Shown: positions 27,301-35,116 of the stretch, in pieces
Layout of the letters: each line of letters opens with the position of its first letter
Numbering within the stretch: position 1 is the first letter of the stretch
Assembly: GCF_009745975.1 (NCBI RefSeq)
Contig: NZ_WHOL01000121.1
Coordinates: 152,207-216,206 of the forward strand
Direction: 5' to 3'
Source: Actinokineospora pegani
GTDB lineage: Bacteria > Actinomycetota > Actinomycetes > Mycobacteriales > Pseudonocardiaceae
DNA length: 64,000 nt
The notes under the pieces: generated by a model
The model's database searches: none
What the model was told of the DNA's origin: nothing
Seen by the model: only the letters and a program-made list of their open reading frames with translations
Program-made: the position numbers and the translations under genes

Positions 27301-28815
27301 CAGGACTACACCTTCACCAGGAACGGGTCACCCGCAGCAGTTGGTTTCGCCTCGACAGTCGACGCATTGGTGGTCGTCGTCCACGCGCCTGCCTCGATCG
27401 AAAGTTTCGACCTGCTCGACGACCCGGACCGACTCCGACAACTGCGCACCGACCGCTTCCAGCACTTGGCCGTCGAAGGTTTGACGACACGGGGGCTTAA
27501 CCCCTTCGCTGCGGGCTGGGTCACCGATGTCGCCGTCTCCGTCGCCGCACAGGCAGTGCTGCACGGCGGAACAGCGCAGGACTTGGTGACCGCGCCGTTG
27601 TCGCAGTGGAAGGAACTCGCGGAGCAGGTCGTGGACGGCGTGCTGTTGGCGACGTCGCACACCGACCTAGAGCAGACACCGCTGCGCGACGTCGTACTGG
27701 ACACCCTCAGCGACCCGCAGATGACCGATGTGCTCCGCGCCGCGCTGTCTGTCCTCGTCACCGCTCCTGACGTGTCGTGGCTGCCGTGGCTGCGGGCCCG
27801 GTTCCTGCAGACCGTGGCGGCTGCGTGGCAGTCCGCTGCACAGCAGGTGTGCCTGGACTTCAACGTCGACACTGATGCCCTTGTCGATGTGGTCGACGAA
27901 GGTGGCCTCACCGCCCGTGTTGTGCTGTCAGACTCTGTGCCAGGCGGAGGAGGCCTGGTCGAGACGCTGGTCCGCCGCATCTCAGACGATCCCCGACGTT
28001 TCGACACGCTGGTCGCGACCGCAACGGAAGCCAGCGACACCGAAGAGGTCGATCCGTCGCTTCGCCGGGCGCTGGGCCTACTGGGAGAGGACGTCGACGT
28101 GGCTGCCGCGGCGGAGGCGTTCAGGTCCGCCCCGCACAACAACCGCTTGGCACTGTGGCAGAATTTGATCAACATGCTGGCTGACAAGGGTATCTCGCGC
28201 ACGAGGATGGCCCTCTCGGCGCTCTCGGCGAGGGTTTTCCGCCCGGGATCCAGCCGCAGCAGCGACAAGTTGCTGCGGACGCTGCTGGACCAGTGGGACG
28301 CGATCGACCTGCGCGCGGGGTTCGCTATCGACCACCGGTCGGTCTGCGCGTTCCTCGCCGAAGACGGCCAGGTGCTGGCAGCCTTGCAGCAGCTGGCAGG
28401 GTCGAGCACCGGCGATGACCGACGTGCACGGGCGCAATCGGTCTTGCTCAGCTTGCTCTGGACCAGGGCATGCGCGCGGCGGCCCGAGACGCTGCGCGCC
28501 AGCAATCGCTTCGTGGCCAACCCTCCCGCAACTGAGCGCACCTTCGTCGAACACGCACTTCCCGGCCGGCCGAAGGGCGTCGATGTCGACCGGAACGGAT
28601 GGCGCGAGGACCTCATCGCGGTCTTGCGCACATGGGGAGAAGCCCGGGTCTTCAGCACCAAGGCAAACGCGTCAGCCTTGTCCGCAGCCGTGCGAAGTCT
28701 CATCGTCGACCCCCTGGAGGTCGATTGGCTGCACGCCTATCCCAAGGTGACCGGCGCGGTCAGGGACGGCGGCAGACACTCCGTGTCCGTGACCCTGCAA
28801 GAGGCGCCACAGTGA
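24388..28815 (+). CDS. dpdJ: DpdJ, large DEAD/DEAH-like helicase of the Dpd module
   Basis: A 1475-residue SF2 helicase, the largest gene of the window. Walker A is in VVVSAGTGSGKTLAFYLPAL (about residues 177-196), a cysteine insert (ICPFLTCPS...VCAGELSW...LVCLRCED) follows at about 271-315, then ILFTTTEMLNQQL, the DEIH box in LVLLDEIHTFTG (about 370), GLSATLAN, and the C-lobe ATSSLEVGYDD...FLQRRGRAGRVQ (about 585-625). This is the YprA/DISARM-DrmA type of motor. A long C-terminal region of some 850 residues follows without a recognised nuclease. It begins at GTG overlapping the dpdI stop. The cysteine insert may bind zinc. Confidence 0.85.
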   Translation: MSTSISTDALMRALDVIEEAETRNLAWGLFDESWTRDGLLDLLAARWQEGSAEECLDRLVEEQLLLQLPASWPQAYRTRMSETVRLFSKLRQLFPNQPWQTGARLVSDIRFTRQPRMFSERDIAPDACVERLAQLGVPETVLVEVRRVLGGRKLSRFQLAATAAVVNATRSSEDRGVVVSAGTGSGKTLAFYLPALSRMSAEKPASGRAVAIYPRNELLKDQFATALAEIRRLRQAGGRQLTIGAYFGPTPFSVNEPPPAWGGWRKRGKRYICPFLTCPSLEDDGSVCAGELSWDKPRNGDDVLNWGRLVCLRCEDAVTGDELRLTRTSIQRDQPDILFTTTEMLNQQLSDGWSRHVFGAGGNSKRKPNLVLLDEIHTFTGTSGAQAAFLLRRWRKLLGTHVTWVGLSATLANAATFFADLCGLNVDSIEDIRPADSDLKPHGSEYQLLLRGDPASQSALLSTTIQSLMLLRRVLGPRGSTATSPYGSRVFAFLENLDLVNRLYRQVLSAEGRNPFGEVDTSKKVLAALRSDHVVPGDERMDRDSEGQYWWLPSLLGFEQHPLQISRTSSQDSGVDSSADVIVATSSLEVGYDDPRVGGVLQHKAPRDIAQFLQRRGRAGRVQSQRPWTVVVLSDYGRDRLAFQSYESILDPSVPAKSLPLGNQSVRKMQAAMCLVDWIAIRLSADGNRRWDARKLLREPNSENQAIARRCAELLHEVLEGGQAQHDLVAFVRESLRLSDDEAASVCWEHPRSLLLEVVPTAYRRLASQWAAVDETRQLRQQIDTVARQPLPEYIPKTLFSDLELPEVEVAPPDDYDPAADTSLPVGMGLSELAPGKVTLRWAVQKVRGLWVEVPPGGVVDLDDRLAPGGEVLRDVDSPAGLVPLVRPIRIRPESPSKDIDAASNARLRWRYLIDEGIGGTALPRARNSPLGDLVAEVTAFLNIDRGPLRTWRYALDGTAEIVTRSGGRVRQDYTFTRNGSPAAVGFASTVDALVVVVHAPASIESFDLLDDPDRLRQLRTDRFQHLAVEGLTTRGLNPFAAGWVTDVAVSVAAQAVLHGGTAQDLVTAPLSQWKELAEQVVDGVLLATSHTDLEQTPLRDVVLDTLSDPQMTDVLRAALSVLVTAPDVSWLPWLRARFLQTVAAAWQSAAQQVCLDFNVDTDALVDVVDEGGLTARVVLSDSVPGGGGLVETLVRRISDDPRRFDTLVATATEASDTEEVDPSLRRALGLLGEDVDVAAAAEAFRSAPHNNRLALWQNLINMLADKGISRTRMALSALSARVFRPGSSRSSDKLLRTLLDQWDAIDLRAGFAIDHRSVCAFLAEDGQVLAALQQLAGSSTGDDRRARAQSVLLSLLWTRACARRPETLRASNRFVANPPATERTFVEHALPGRPKGVDVDRNGWREDLIAVLRTWGEARVFSTKANASALSAAVRSLIVDPLEVDWLHAYPKVTGAVRDGGRHSVSVTLQEAPQ

Positions 28816-29348
28816 CGACCAGGCTGATCCACCGACAAGCCGCGTCCCCCAGCCGCGAGATCGCCGAATGCCTGGAGGGGATGCTCCTGAGCGAATTGCT
28901 GAGCCCCGGCAGGTCGCTGCTGGTGATGTCCCCGTGGATGTCCGACTTTCCTGTCGTAGACAACCGGGGAGGGCGATTCACCTCAATCGAGCAGTCGTGG
29001 ACCGCCTCGCTCGTGCCGTTCTCCGCAGTGCTGCGCGCACTGCTTGTCCGAAGGGTCGAGGTCCGCCTGGCCTGTGGCCCTGGCGACCGCGACAGCGAGT
29101 TCGCCAAACGCGTCGAGCGGGGCGCCCAACTCGATGGGACATCGGCGCGCTTGTCAATCTCCCCGCTCCCGCACAGCGACAAGGCACTCAGCCACGAGAA
29201 GGCACTGGTCGCGGACACGTGGGCAATCTACGGCTCGATGAACCTCACCTACCGCGGCGTCACCTTCAACGGTGAACTGATCACGGTGACCACTGACCTG
29301 GCCACCGTGACCAAGGTCGGGACCGAACTGCGCGGGGTGTTCGCGTGA
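28812..29348 (+). CDS. dpdK: DpdK, single-HKD phospholipase-D-like protein (probable nuclease)
   Basis: A 178-residue PLD-superfamily protein with one HKD motif, SHEKALVADTWAIYGSMNLT at about residues 127-146. It gives H-x-K-x4-D-x6-G-S-x-N, so the catalytic His, Lys and Asp are all present. Single-HKD proteins act as dimers, like the nucleases Nuc and BfiI. It is the only clear nuclease-type active site in the operon and therefore the best candidate for DNA cleavage. GTG start overlapping the dpdJ stop; coupled in turn to dpdD by four bases. Confidence 0.88.
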   Translation: MTTRLIHRQAASPSREIAECLEGMLLSELLSPGRSLLVMSPWMSDFPVVDNRGGRFTSIEQSWTASLVPFSAVLRALLVRRVEVRLACGPGDRDSEFAKRVERGAQLDGTSARLSISPLPHSDKALSHEKALVADTWAIYGSMNLTYRGVTFNGELITVTTDLATVTKVGTELRGVFA

Positions 29349-31555
29349 GCCCGACTCCTGACGCGGAGTGGTCCGCATTCCTTGAGGGCTTCTTCGCTGA
29401 CCCCAACGAACTGCGTCCCCATGGCAGCCGGAGCCTGCGGGACTTGATCGACGAGGCGCGACAAGCCTGGTTCAGCGATCCGCAGAGGCCGATGTTCCTG
29501 CCGCTGCGCGCCTCCTCCTACACCTACTGGTACGCGATCTTTCCCGACCGCAGCCAGCAACCCTGGGTGCGAGACCTGGTCCGCGCCCACGTGGGATCGT
29601 GGATCAGCACCCAGGTCGCCGTTGAGGGGGACTCCACCACAGCGGTCGACGCCCCGGTGCGCGCCCTCATCGGTGACCAAGGCGCCGCGTTCAGGTTCCT
29701 CGTGGCCCGCCACGCCGACGCGGTGTCGATGACCCGCGACAGCATCGCCCGACTTGTGCGGACCCTCGCGCAGCGTCCGCACCGCAAGGTCAGACTCCTG
29801 CCCCCGCTCGGGATGGTGCTCGGCGATTTCGCCGACGCGTGCGCCTCTGGCGCGCAGTCGCTCGCGGCGAGTCATCTCGACCGCCTTGAACAAGACCACA
29901 GGCTCTCCAAGACCAACAAACTGTTCTTACGGCTGCGCTACCTCGCGGTGTTCGAATGCTGGCAGGAACTGGCGGACCTTCCGGAGTTCCCGGACCTGCT
30001 CCGCCTTGACCGCCCCGCCGCGGCGTCAGACGCCCTGGCCCGATATGCGATGGCGCGAGTGCCGCTCGATGCCGATCTGGCCGCCTTCGCCGAGCAGACG
30101 CCCGAGTTCGGCAACCTCGTGCCATCGGTGACCGCGATCAGGTCCGCCGCGGGCGCGCAATACTACGCGTTCTGGTCGGTCGCCTCCGGCGAGCGCAGCA
30201 GCGCCGTATCCGCCCGATTGGCCGAGGCGGGCTGGCTGGACCACGCCACCGACCGGCCGGGCTTGGCCCTCATTCTAGGAGGAGGACCGGACCAGGACCC
30301 GACGGCGACTGTTGAGGTCGATCCCCAGGTGCTGCACGACGCCGTGGCCAGGGGCCGTTTCGACGCCGCGATCGAACTGCTGAGCGCGTCCAAGCCCACA
30401 ACTCACCTGCTGGAGGTGCTCACCGAGGTTCTGCTGTCCACCTTCCACCCGCAGGCGATCGCCTTGTTCCAACGGTGGAAGAGCGTGCTTGGCCCCGACG
30501 AGGCCACTGTCGCGCTCACGGCGCGAGGCACGCCCTCTGTCGCGCGGAAGTCGGCGGAACTGGCGACCGCTGACTTCGGAGCGGCGCTGAGGCAAGCATT
30601 CACCGACTCCAACGCTGTGCAACGGGCTGAGGCCTTTGAAGAACTCAAAGAGCACTCGATTGCACGTCTCATGAGGCCTGGGGTGCTGGCTGATGTGTTG
30701 GCGGTGGTGCGCTCGCTGAGCGGAGACATCGACCAGTCGTTGCGCCCTGAACTGGTGGACCTGCTGCTGGACATCGAACGCGACCTGTACGCGGCGTCGA
30801 AGAACGTGCCTGGCATCCAAGACCTGCGTGTTCTGGTTATCGAGACGTGGGCGTTGAACGACGCTACGGGCGACAGGCGCCGGGTCGAGCGGGTCATCGA
30901 TTTGGTGGCTCGAACCCTGGCGAGCGGTCTGGGAACCGAGACGTACAGCGACGTGGTGGACGGGCTCATCCTGGCATGGGCACCGTTCCAGACCTCAGCG
31001 GATCTCGAACTGGGACTGGAAGCTGTAGAGGTGCTCGCCGCATGGCGGCCTGATTCCGACTCCCATCTGCTCGAATTCGCCGTCCCGATCATCAGCCGGA
31101 TCGGCGTACACAACGCATCGAACCTGGGGCCTTCGTGGCTACAGACCGCGGTCCGACTGGGAACCGACTTCGGCCTTGACCTCACCGGCCTGTTAGTCCC
31201 GTTCGACAGTGCCACAGACGGCGATGACGCCCTGCGGGTGCCCAGTGGGACCGTGATCGCGATCTACTCCTTGATCGAGCCTGCAGCGCGCAGGGCTGCC
31301 GACGTGCTCAAGGCCACCTTTGCGCACATCCGCGTCGACGTACTCTCGGACAAAGTCGCCACCGAGGCGCTGCGCACCGCGAGTCGGACGGCGGATGTCA
31401 TGGTGATCGCAGACAAAGCAGCGGCGCACGCCGCGACTGACGCCATTAAGGCAGCGCGCGGCACCAAGCCGCTTGCTTATGCGCGCGGAAAGGGAACTGC
31501 ATCCCTACTCGACGCGGTCTACCAGGAACTCGCGAGCGCGTTCGCGAGAATTTAG
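29345..31555 (+). CDS. dpdD: DpdD, large accessory protein of the Dpd module
   Basis: A 736-residue, mostly helical protein. The start SPTPDAEWSAFLEGFFADPN and the block PMFLPLRASSYTYWYAIFPD (about residues 48-67) match my memory of the DpdD family, whose function is not known. The C-terminal 90 residues form an alternating alpha/beta domain (HIRVDVLSDKVATEALRTAS, then ADVMVIADKAAAHAATDAI) that could be a Rossmann-like or SIR2/TIR-adjacent fold; no catalytic residues are assigned. It is the last gene of the operon, coupled to dpdK (GTGA). In other islands dpdD lies nearer the modification genes, so its position at the end here is a reordering. Confidence 0.75.
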   Translation: MSPTPDAEWSAFLEGFFADPNELRPHGSRSLRDLIDEARQAWFSDPQRPMFLPLRASSYTYWYAIFPDRSQQPWVRDLVRAHVGSWISTQVAVEGDSTTAVDAPVRALIGDQGAAFRFLVARHADAVSMTRDSIARLVRTLAQRPHRKVRLLPPLGMVLGDFADACASGAQSLAASHLDRLEQDHRLSKTNKLFLRLRYLAVFECWQELADLPEFPDLLRLDRPAAASDALARYAMARVPLDADLAAFAEQTPEFGNLVPSVTAIRSAAGAQYYAFWSVASGERSSAVSARLAEAGWLDHATDRPGLALILGGGPDQDPTATVEVDPQVLHDAVARGRFDAAIELLSASKPTTHLLEVLTEVLLSTFHPQAIALFQRWKSVLGPDEATVALTARGTPSVARKSAELATADFGAALRQAFTDSNAVQRAEAFEELKEHSIARLMRPGVLADVLAVVRSLSGDIDQSLRPELVDLLLDIERDLYAASKNVPGIQDLRVLVIETWALNDATGDRRRVERVIDLVARTLASGLGTETYSDVVDGLILAWAPFQTSADLELGLEAVEVLAAWRPDSDSHLLEFAVPIISRIGVHNASNLGPSWLQTAVRLGTDFGLDLTGLLVPFDSATDGDDALRVPSGTVIAIYSLIEPAARRAADVLKATFAHIRVDVLSDKVATEALRTASRTADVMVIADKAAAHAATDAIKAARGTKPLAYARGKGTASLLDAVYQELASAFARI

Positions 31556-31678
31556 GGCAGCTTCTACACGCTGTTGAGAGGGGTGCCCGTTTGCGAGTCG
31601 ACGACGCGCGCCCGATGAGCTACTTGGTCGTGCGCCAACTCAGCGCCGAGGGCGTCGAACAGCAGTAGACCCGCTTGC

Positions 31679-32735
31679 CCTTGACCGGTCGAAGCATTTG
31701 ATCTTGGTGTGATGGTGGTCGGCGTTCCGGGAGGATGTGCCGATGCGTCAGATGTTGACCGTGGCCGATCGGGAGGAGATCTCTCGTGGTGTGGCCCAGG
31801 GTCTGGAGTTCACCGAGATCGCGGTGGTGATCGGCCGCGATCCGTCGGTCATCTCGCGTGAGGTGGGTCGTCATGGCGGGCGGACCGCCTATCGGGCCGG
31901 GCGGGCCCAGCGGGCCGCGCGGGTGTCACGACAGCGCCCGAAGCGGCTGCGTCTGGACCGGGATCCGGTGTTGCGGGCGACCGTGGTGTCGTTGCTGCGT
32001 CAGAGTTTCTCCCCGGAGCAGGTGGCGGGCAGGTTGCGCCTGACCCACCCCGACGAGCAGGCTTGCCGGGTGTCCCACGAGGCGATCTACTCCTGGATCC
32101 ACGCGCTGCCCGTGCGCGAGCTCGAACGCGCCGGCATCGCGCTGCGATCAGGGCGCACGCGTCGCCGGGGCCGGTCCCAGCCGGTCAACCGGGCGCCTCG
32201 GATCAGTGGGATCCGCTGGATCGACGAGCGTCCCGCCGAGGCTGGGGACCGTGCTGTCCCCGGCCACTGGGAGGGGGACCTTGTCGTTGGGGCGCAAGGG
32301 AAAACCGCGTGTATCACCCTGGTGGAGCGGACCTCGCGGTTCCTGGTCATGCTACCGGTCATCCGCCAGGACTCTGTGTCGGTGACCACCACCATCGGCG
32401 AGCACGTCGTCGGGCTGCCGTTCCTGCTGCGCAAGTCACTGACCTGGGACTGCGGCAAGGAGATGGCCCGCCACGCCGACCTCACCCTCGCCGCTGACCT
32501 GCCCGTGTTCTTCGCCCACCCGCACTCCCCGTGGGAACGGGGGACCAACGAGAACACCAACCGTCTGATCCGCGAGTACCTGCCCAAGGGCACCGAGATC
32601 ACCACCGACCGCGGCTACCTCGCCACCATCGCCACCGAGATCAACAGGCGACCACGCCGTATCCTGGGATTCAGAACCCCAGCAGAAGTCTTCGCCGACC
32701 TCCTCACCAGCGCGAATGCTTCGACCGACTGAAGG
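31679..32735 (+). mobile_element. IS30-family insertion sequence
   Basis: About 1.06 kb bounded by imperfect inverted repeats: CCTTGACCGGTCGAAGCATT at 31679-31698 against AATGCTTCGACCGACTGAAG at 32715-32734, with an uninterrupted core CGGTCGAAGCATT. It contains a single intact transposase gene. I could not fix a target duplication. It lies between the end of the dpd operon and an att-like site at 32740. Confidence 0.8.
31743..32732 (+). CDS. IS30-family transposase
   Basis: A 329-residue DDE transposase. N-terminal HTH in LTVADREEISRGVAQGLEFT then VVIGRDPSVISREVGRHGG. Catalytic residues: D in HWEGDLVVGAQG (about residue 180), D in LTWDCGKEMARH (about 237) and E in ERGTNENTNRLIREYLPKG (about 270). 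The ATG at 31743 lies 8 bases after GGGAGG. The frame is intact, so the element may be active. The stop codon lies inside the right inverted repeat. Confidence 0.93.
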   Translation: MRQMLTVADREEISRGVAQGLEFTEIAVVIGRDPSVISREVGRHGGRTAYRAGRAQRAARVSRQRPKRLRLDRDPVLRATVVSLLRQSFSPEQVAGRLRLTHPDEQACRVSHEAIYSWIHALPVRELERAGIALRSGRTRRRGRSQPVNRAPRISGIRWIDERPAEAGDRAVPGHWEGDLVVGAQGKTACITLVERTSRFLVMLPVIRQDSVSVTTTIGEHVVGLPFLLRKSLTWDCGKEMARHADLTLAADLPVFFAHPHSPWERGTNENTNRLIREYLPKGTEITTDRGYLATIATEINRRPRRILGFRTPAEVFADLLTSANASTD

Positions 32736-32739
32736 CGCC

Positions 32740-32757
32740 AACGTGTCCGAGGCGGGA
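32740..32757 (+). other. Candidate attL of the integrative element
   Basis: AACGTGTCCGAGGCGGGA matches the tRNA-Leu 3'-end site at 42897-42914 at 17 of 18 positions, in the same orientation. It begins five bases after the right end of the IS30 element and just before base composition drops. Pattern evidence only. Confidence 0.5.
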
Positions 32758-32808
32758 GGCGCGCACTATCTACACGGTTGAGCCTGGCGCGTGATGCTCG
32801 ATAACAGC

Positions 32809-32997
32809 CTATAGCAGGTCTAGGTGCCAGCGGTGGTCTTCGCACCCGAATAGAACGATTATGATCCCCTTCGGCACGAAGAGACCAGGTGACGGAATCT
32901 GGCGGACTGCATCGGTCGTTAGGTTTCGATCCGCCTTAATCGAAGCCAAGGTGGATCGAACCAAAAATAGTCGTGCGAGAACACGTATGACGTCCAT
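32809..32997 (-). CDS. Possible small protein (62 aa), doubtful
   Basis: An ATG-started leftward frame of 62 codons in the AT-rich leader. The sequence (LFLVRSTLASIKADRNLTTD, then SPGLFVPKGIIIVLFG) looks more protein-like than neighbouring frames, but there is no visible ribosome site and no recognised family. It may be a decayed gene end. Confidence 0.25.
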   Translation of the reverse strand: MDVIRVLARLFLVRSTLASIKADRNLTTDAVRQIPSPGLFVPKGIIIVLFGCEDHRWHLDLL

Positions 32998-33089
32998 CAG
33001 CGTGACGGTCAGGCCACAATAGAAACCGATTCGCTAACGGATGGTTGATCTGTTGGTGCAAGTGATGGTGCGGCAAGTACTATCTGTAC

Positions 33090-34661
33090 ATGGAGAATGA
33101 CGATAACACGCAACGTCCAGAGAAAACGCCCTGGGGAGTCGCCGAGGATGTTGAGTCGATCGCAATATTAGGCAGAAAGTTTACAAAATTTGTAACAAAT
33201 ACAGATTCTTGGCATTTTTCAGTCGCATCACAAATGCCTGTTCTGTGCCTTCCAGAAGCGACTCTGCGAAGGCCGGAGGAAGATGTCAACTGGGATGAAC
33301 ACAGAAAGATTTATCTGCACAACCCTATTCGCATGTTGATAAGTACAGACGTCTTAGAACTTGAACCAGAATCCGTCGTGACTGAACTCTACTCTCTATC
33401 GGAGACTTCGAGCTTCCAGATTTCCGCCTGTCAGGGTGACATTGCAGAATTGTGGCCACAGATTAGGCAATTCGAGTTGAACAGGGCAGTAAATGCTGAA
33501 TATGCGGGACTTTTCATAAAGTCGAGAGCAGCAGAGACTCAAGTTGGCATCTCACTTAAATCCTTGGCAGAAACGGCTGGTAGTATTGCGCATACCTCGT
33601 CGCTCGAGCAAATATATGACGCTTTGCTACTTCATCGTGCTGCCAATAATATGCGTAGCGAGCTTTTTGTAAGCTCACTGCCGGAATTCCTCGAAGTTCG
33701 ATCAGACGGATTTCGAACGCTTCCTGGTGTGGTTTCCCCAAAAGAAGCAATTCGACTCTGTTATGCAATAATGCGAAGTCGTCGCGAATATGTCACACAT
33801 CTGTCGCCCGGCCAGAGGTTTACTGCTGATACACACACATTCTATGGAACGCTTTCATCGACCATACTTCCAAAAAGTATGCAGACGCTCCGGCACTGTT
33901 TGCGCCCAGGTTCGGAGAAGCGGAATCAGGTCGTAGCCAGGCATCTCCAAACTATAATTGCTAGATTCTCGGACCTTTTAATTTCTGCTGACGAACTTCA
34001 TCATCTTAAAGTGATGGAGGGACTATTTGGGGGAAATAACAATAGCCTGACGGAGCAGATATACCATCTCAGTGCCAGCGTGCTGAACTACTGCGGAATT
34101 CTAGAATCGCTTGCTTGGCTTGCGAAGGAGGTCGATGAATATACTGAGAATCGCGGAAAAATGTCTATCTCTTGGGGTCGGTTAGTCGGGGATAAGGGAT
34201 CTGATTTCGGAGCGCGCCTTCAGGCGGATGGGCGGATCGTGAGGGATGCGGCTCGTAGGCAGCCGTCAGAATGGCTTCAATTTGTACTCGATCTCCGCGC
34301 CGTGATGCAACATCGACGTCCCCTAGAGGGTGGGGTTCTGGAAGTGAGAGAGCGGTCTGGTCAGAGATGCCGCGCGAATTTTAGCGTGATTGATCTACCC
34401 TCTTCCTGTTCGGATGCGGCTCTTATCCCACTCGCAGTATTGGGACCAAATAACGACGGCTTGGTGCAGCCTTCGTTTTTACAGCATGAGATGGTCAAGT
34501 CGCTTTCGCCGATAATTGAAGCGACTGTCGGTTCTCTTGAGTGGAGGTCGGTTGAATGGCTTACTCGAAATCAATCCAACAAGCAGGAAATTGAATATCT
34601 GACGAAAATTGGACGGATTCATGCCGCTCAATGGCTATGGCCTATTCCTGAGAGCCGATAA
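33090..34661 (+). CDS. AT-rich orphan with HEPN-type R-x4-H motif, possible toxin/abortive-infection protein
   Basis: A 523-residue protein of no family I recognise. Its base composition is near 50 % GC with frequent ATA, TTA and AGA codons, quite unlike the GC-rich neighbours, so it was acquired from a lower-GC source. The sequence is helical and without membrane segments. Near residue 403 it has LDLRAVMQHRRP, where R403 and H408 form the R-x4-H signature of HEPN ribonucleases. The preceding YCGILESLAWLAKEVDEYTE (about 335-354) is a plausible helix of the same domain. HEPN proteins commonly act as RNA-cleaving toxins in phage defence. The start at ATG 33090 has only a weak ribosome site. The frame is intact, which argues for selection. 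The assignment is tentative. Confidence 0.6.
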   Translation: MENDDNTQRPEKTPWGVAEDVESIAILGRKFTKFVTNTDSWHFSVASQMPVLCLPEATLRRPEEDVNWDEHRKIYLHNPIRMLISTDVLELEPESVVTELYSLSETSSFQISACQGDIAELWPQIRQFELNRAVNAEYAGLFIKSRAAETQVGISLKSLAETAGSIAHTSSLEQIYDALLLHRAANNMRSELFVSSLPEFLEVRSDGFRTLPGVVSPKEAIRLCYAIMRSRREYVTHLSPGQRFTADTHTFYGTLSSTILPKSMQTLRHCLRPGSEKRNQVVARHLQTIIARFSDLLISADELHHLKVMEGLFGGNNNSLTEQIYHLSASVLNYCGILESLAWLAKEVDEYTENRGKMSISWGRLVGDKGSDFGARLQADGRIVRDAARRQPSEWLQFVLDLRAVMQHRRPLEGGVLEVRERSGQRCRANFSVIDLPSSCSDAALIPLAVLGPNNDGLVQPSFLQHEMVKSLSPIIEATVGSLEWRSVEWLTRNQSNKQEIEYLTKIGRIHAAQWLWPIPESR

Positions 34662-35116
34662 TCTTTATTCTATCTGCGGTTTACACAGCGAAACTCGCAA
34701 AGAAGGCGTGGATCGCATGTGATGCTCGAAGATCTAACTAGTTTAGGGTGTGCAAACGGGTTGAATCCAGATATAGGCGATTTCGCAGAGGGTTGCGGTG
34801 TCGCCCCAACGGTGGTCCGGCGAGATTTAAATAACGGCGGCTGGATTCTGAGGGCCTTCGATGACGTGGCTTGATGAGAGGTTGTCTCGGATGATGAGGT
34901 GGCGGTGTTCTTCCATGGCGGTGCCATGGAAGACGGCGATCTGGGAGTCGTTTTTAGCAAGGCGGAAGGTTTGGCCGTGGTAGTAGATGCGGACGTGTGG
35001 GTGATGACGAGTTGCTTGCTGGGGGTGAGGCGGTGTGTTGTGGGCATGGGGTGTCCTGTCGGACTGGAGGTTAGAGGCTGAGTACGTTATTTCGGTGATA
35101 GAGGAGGGCGTGGGAG
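34662..35116. other. 455-bp region with a degraded leftward reading frame
   Basis: The stretch is AT-richer to the left and GC-richer to the right. It contains one decayed leftward gene (described separately). No other supported gene, RNA or terminator is seen. Confidence 0.4.
34827..35047 (-). pseudogene. Small leftward gene, apparently frameshifted
   Basis: From ATG 35047, which has AGGA six bases upstream, the frame reads MPTTHRLTPSKQLVITH and then turns into low-complexity sequence. One base over, the other frame continues sensibly as HVRIYYHGQTFRLAKNDSQI and AVFHGTAMEEHRHLIIRDN to a stop at 34827. This suggests one gene of about 72 residues with a single frameshift near 35000. Alternatively translation starts at a TTG (35120) that overlaps the stop of the upstream gene. 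No family recognised. Confidence 0.35.

Larger units (their letters stand above)
32733..33089. other. 357-bp gene-poor, AT-richer leader
   Basis: After the att-like site the sequence turns AT-richer than the surroundings and shows no gene with good coding signals. A leftward 62-codon frame (32809-32997, ending FVPKGIIIVLFGCEDHRWHL) is possible but lacks a ribosome site. The promoter of the rightward gene at 33090 should lie in the last 100 bases; no sure -35/-10 pair can be named. Confidence 0.4.

Noticed and set aside
14051..31555. DISARM system (helicase, SNF2 protein and PLD protein together)
   Set aside because: DISARM needs DrmB (DUF1998) and a DNA methyltransferase; neither is present. 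The RecQ-like helicase, the 1000-aa ATPase and the G/I/D partners fit dpd instead.
31556..31678. Short frame MSYLVVRQLSAEGVEQQ after dpdD
   Set aside because: Only 17 codons from its ATG; no ribosome site and cut by the IS30 border; cannot be supported as a gene.
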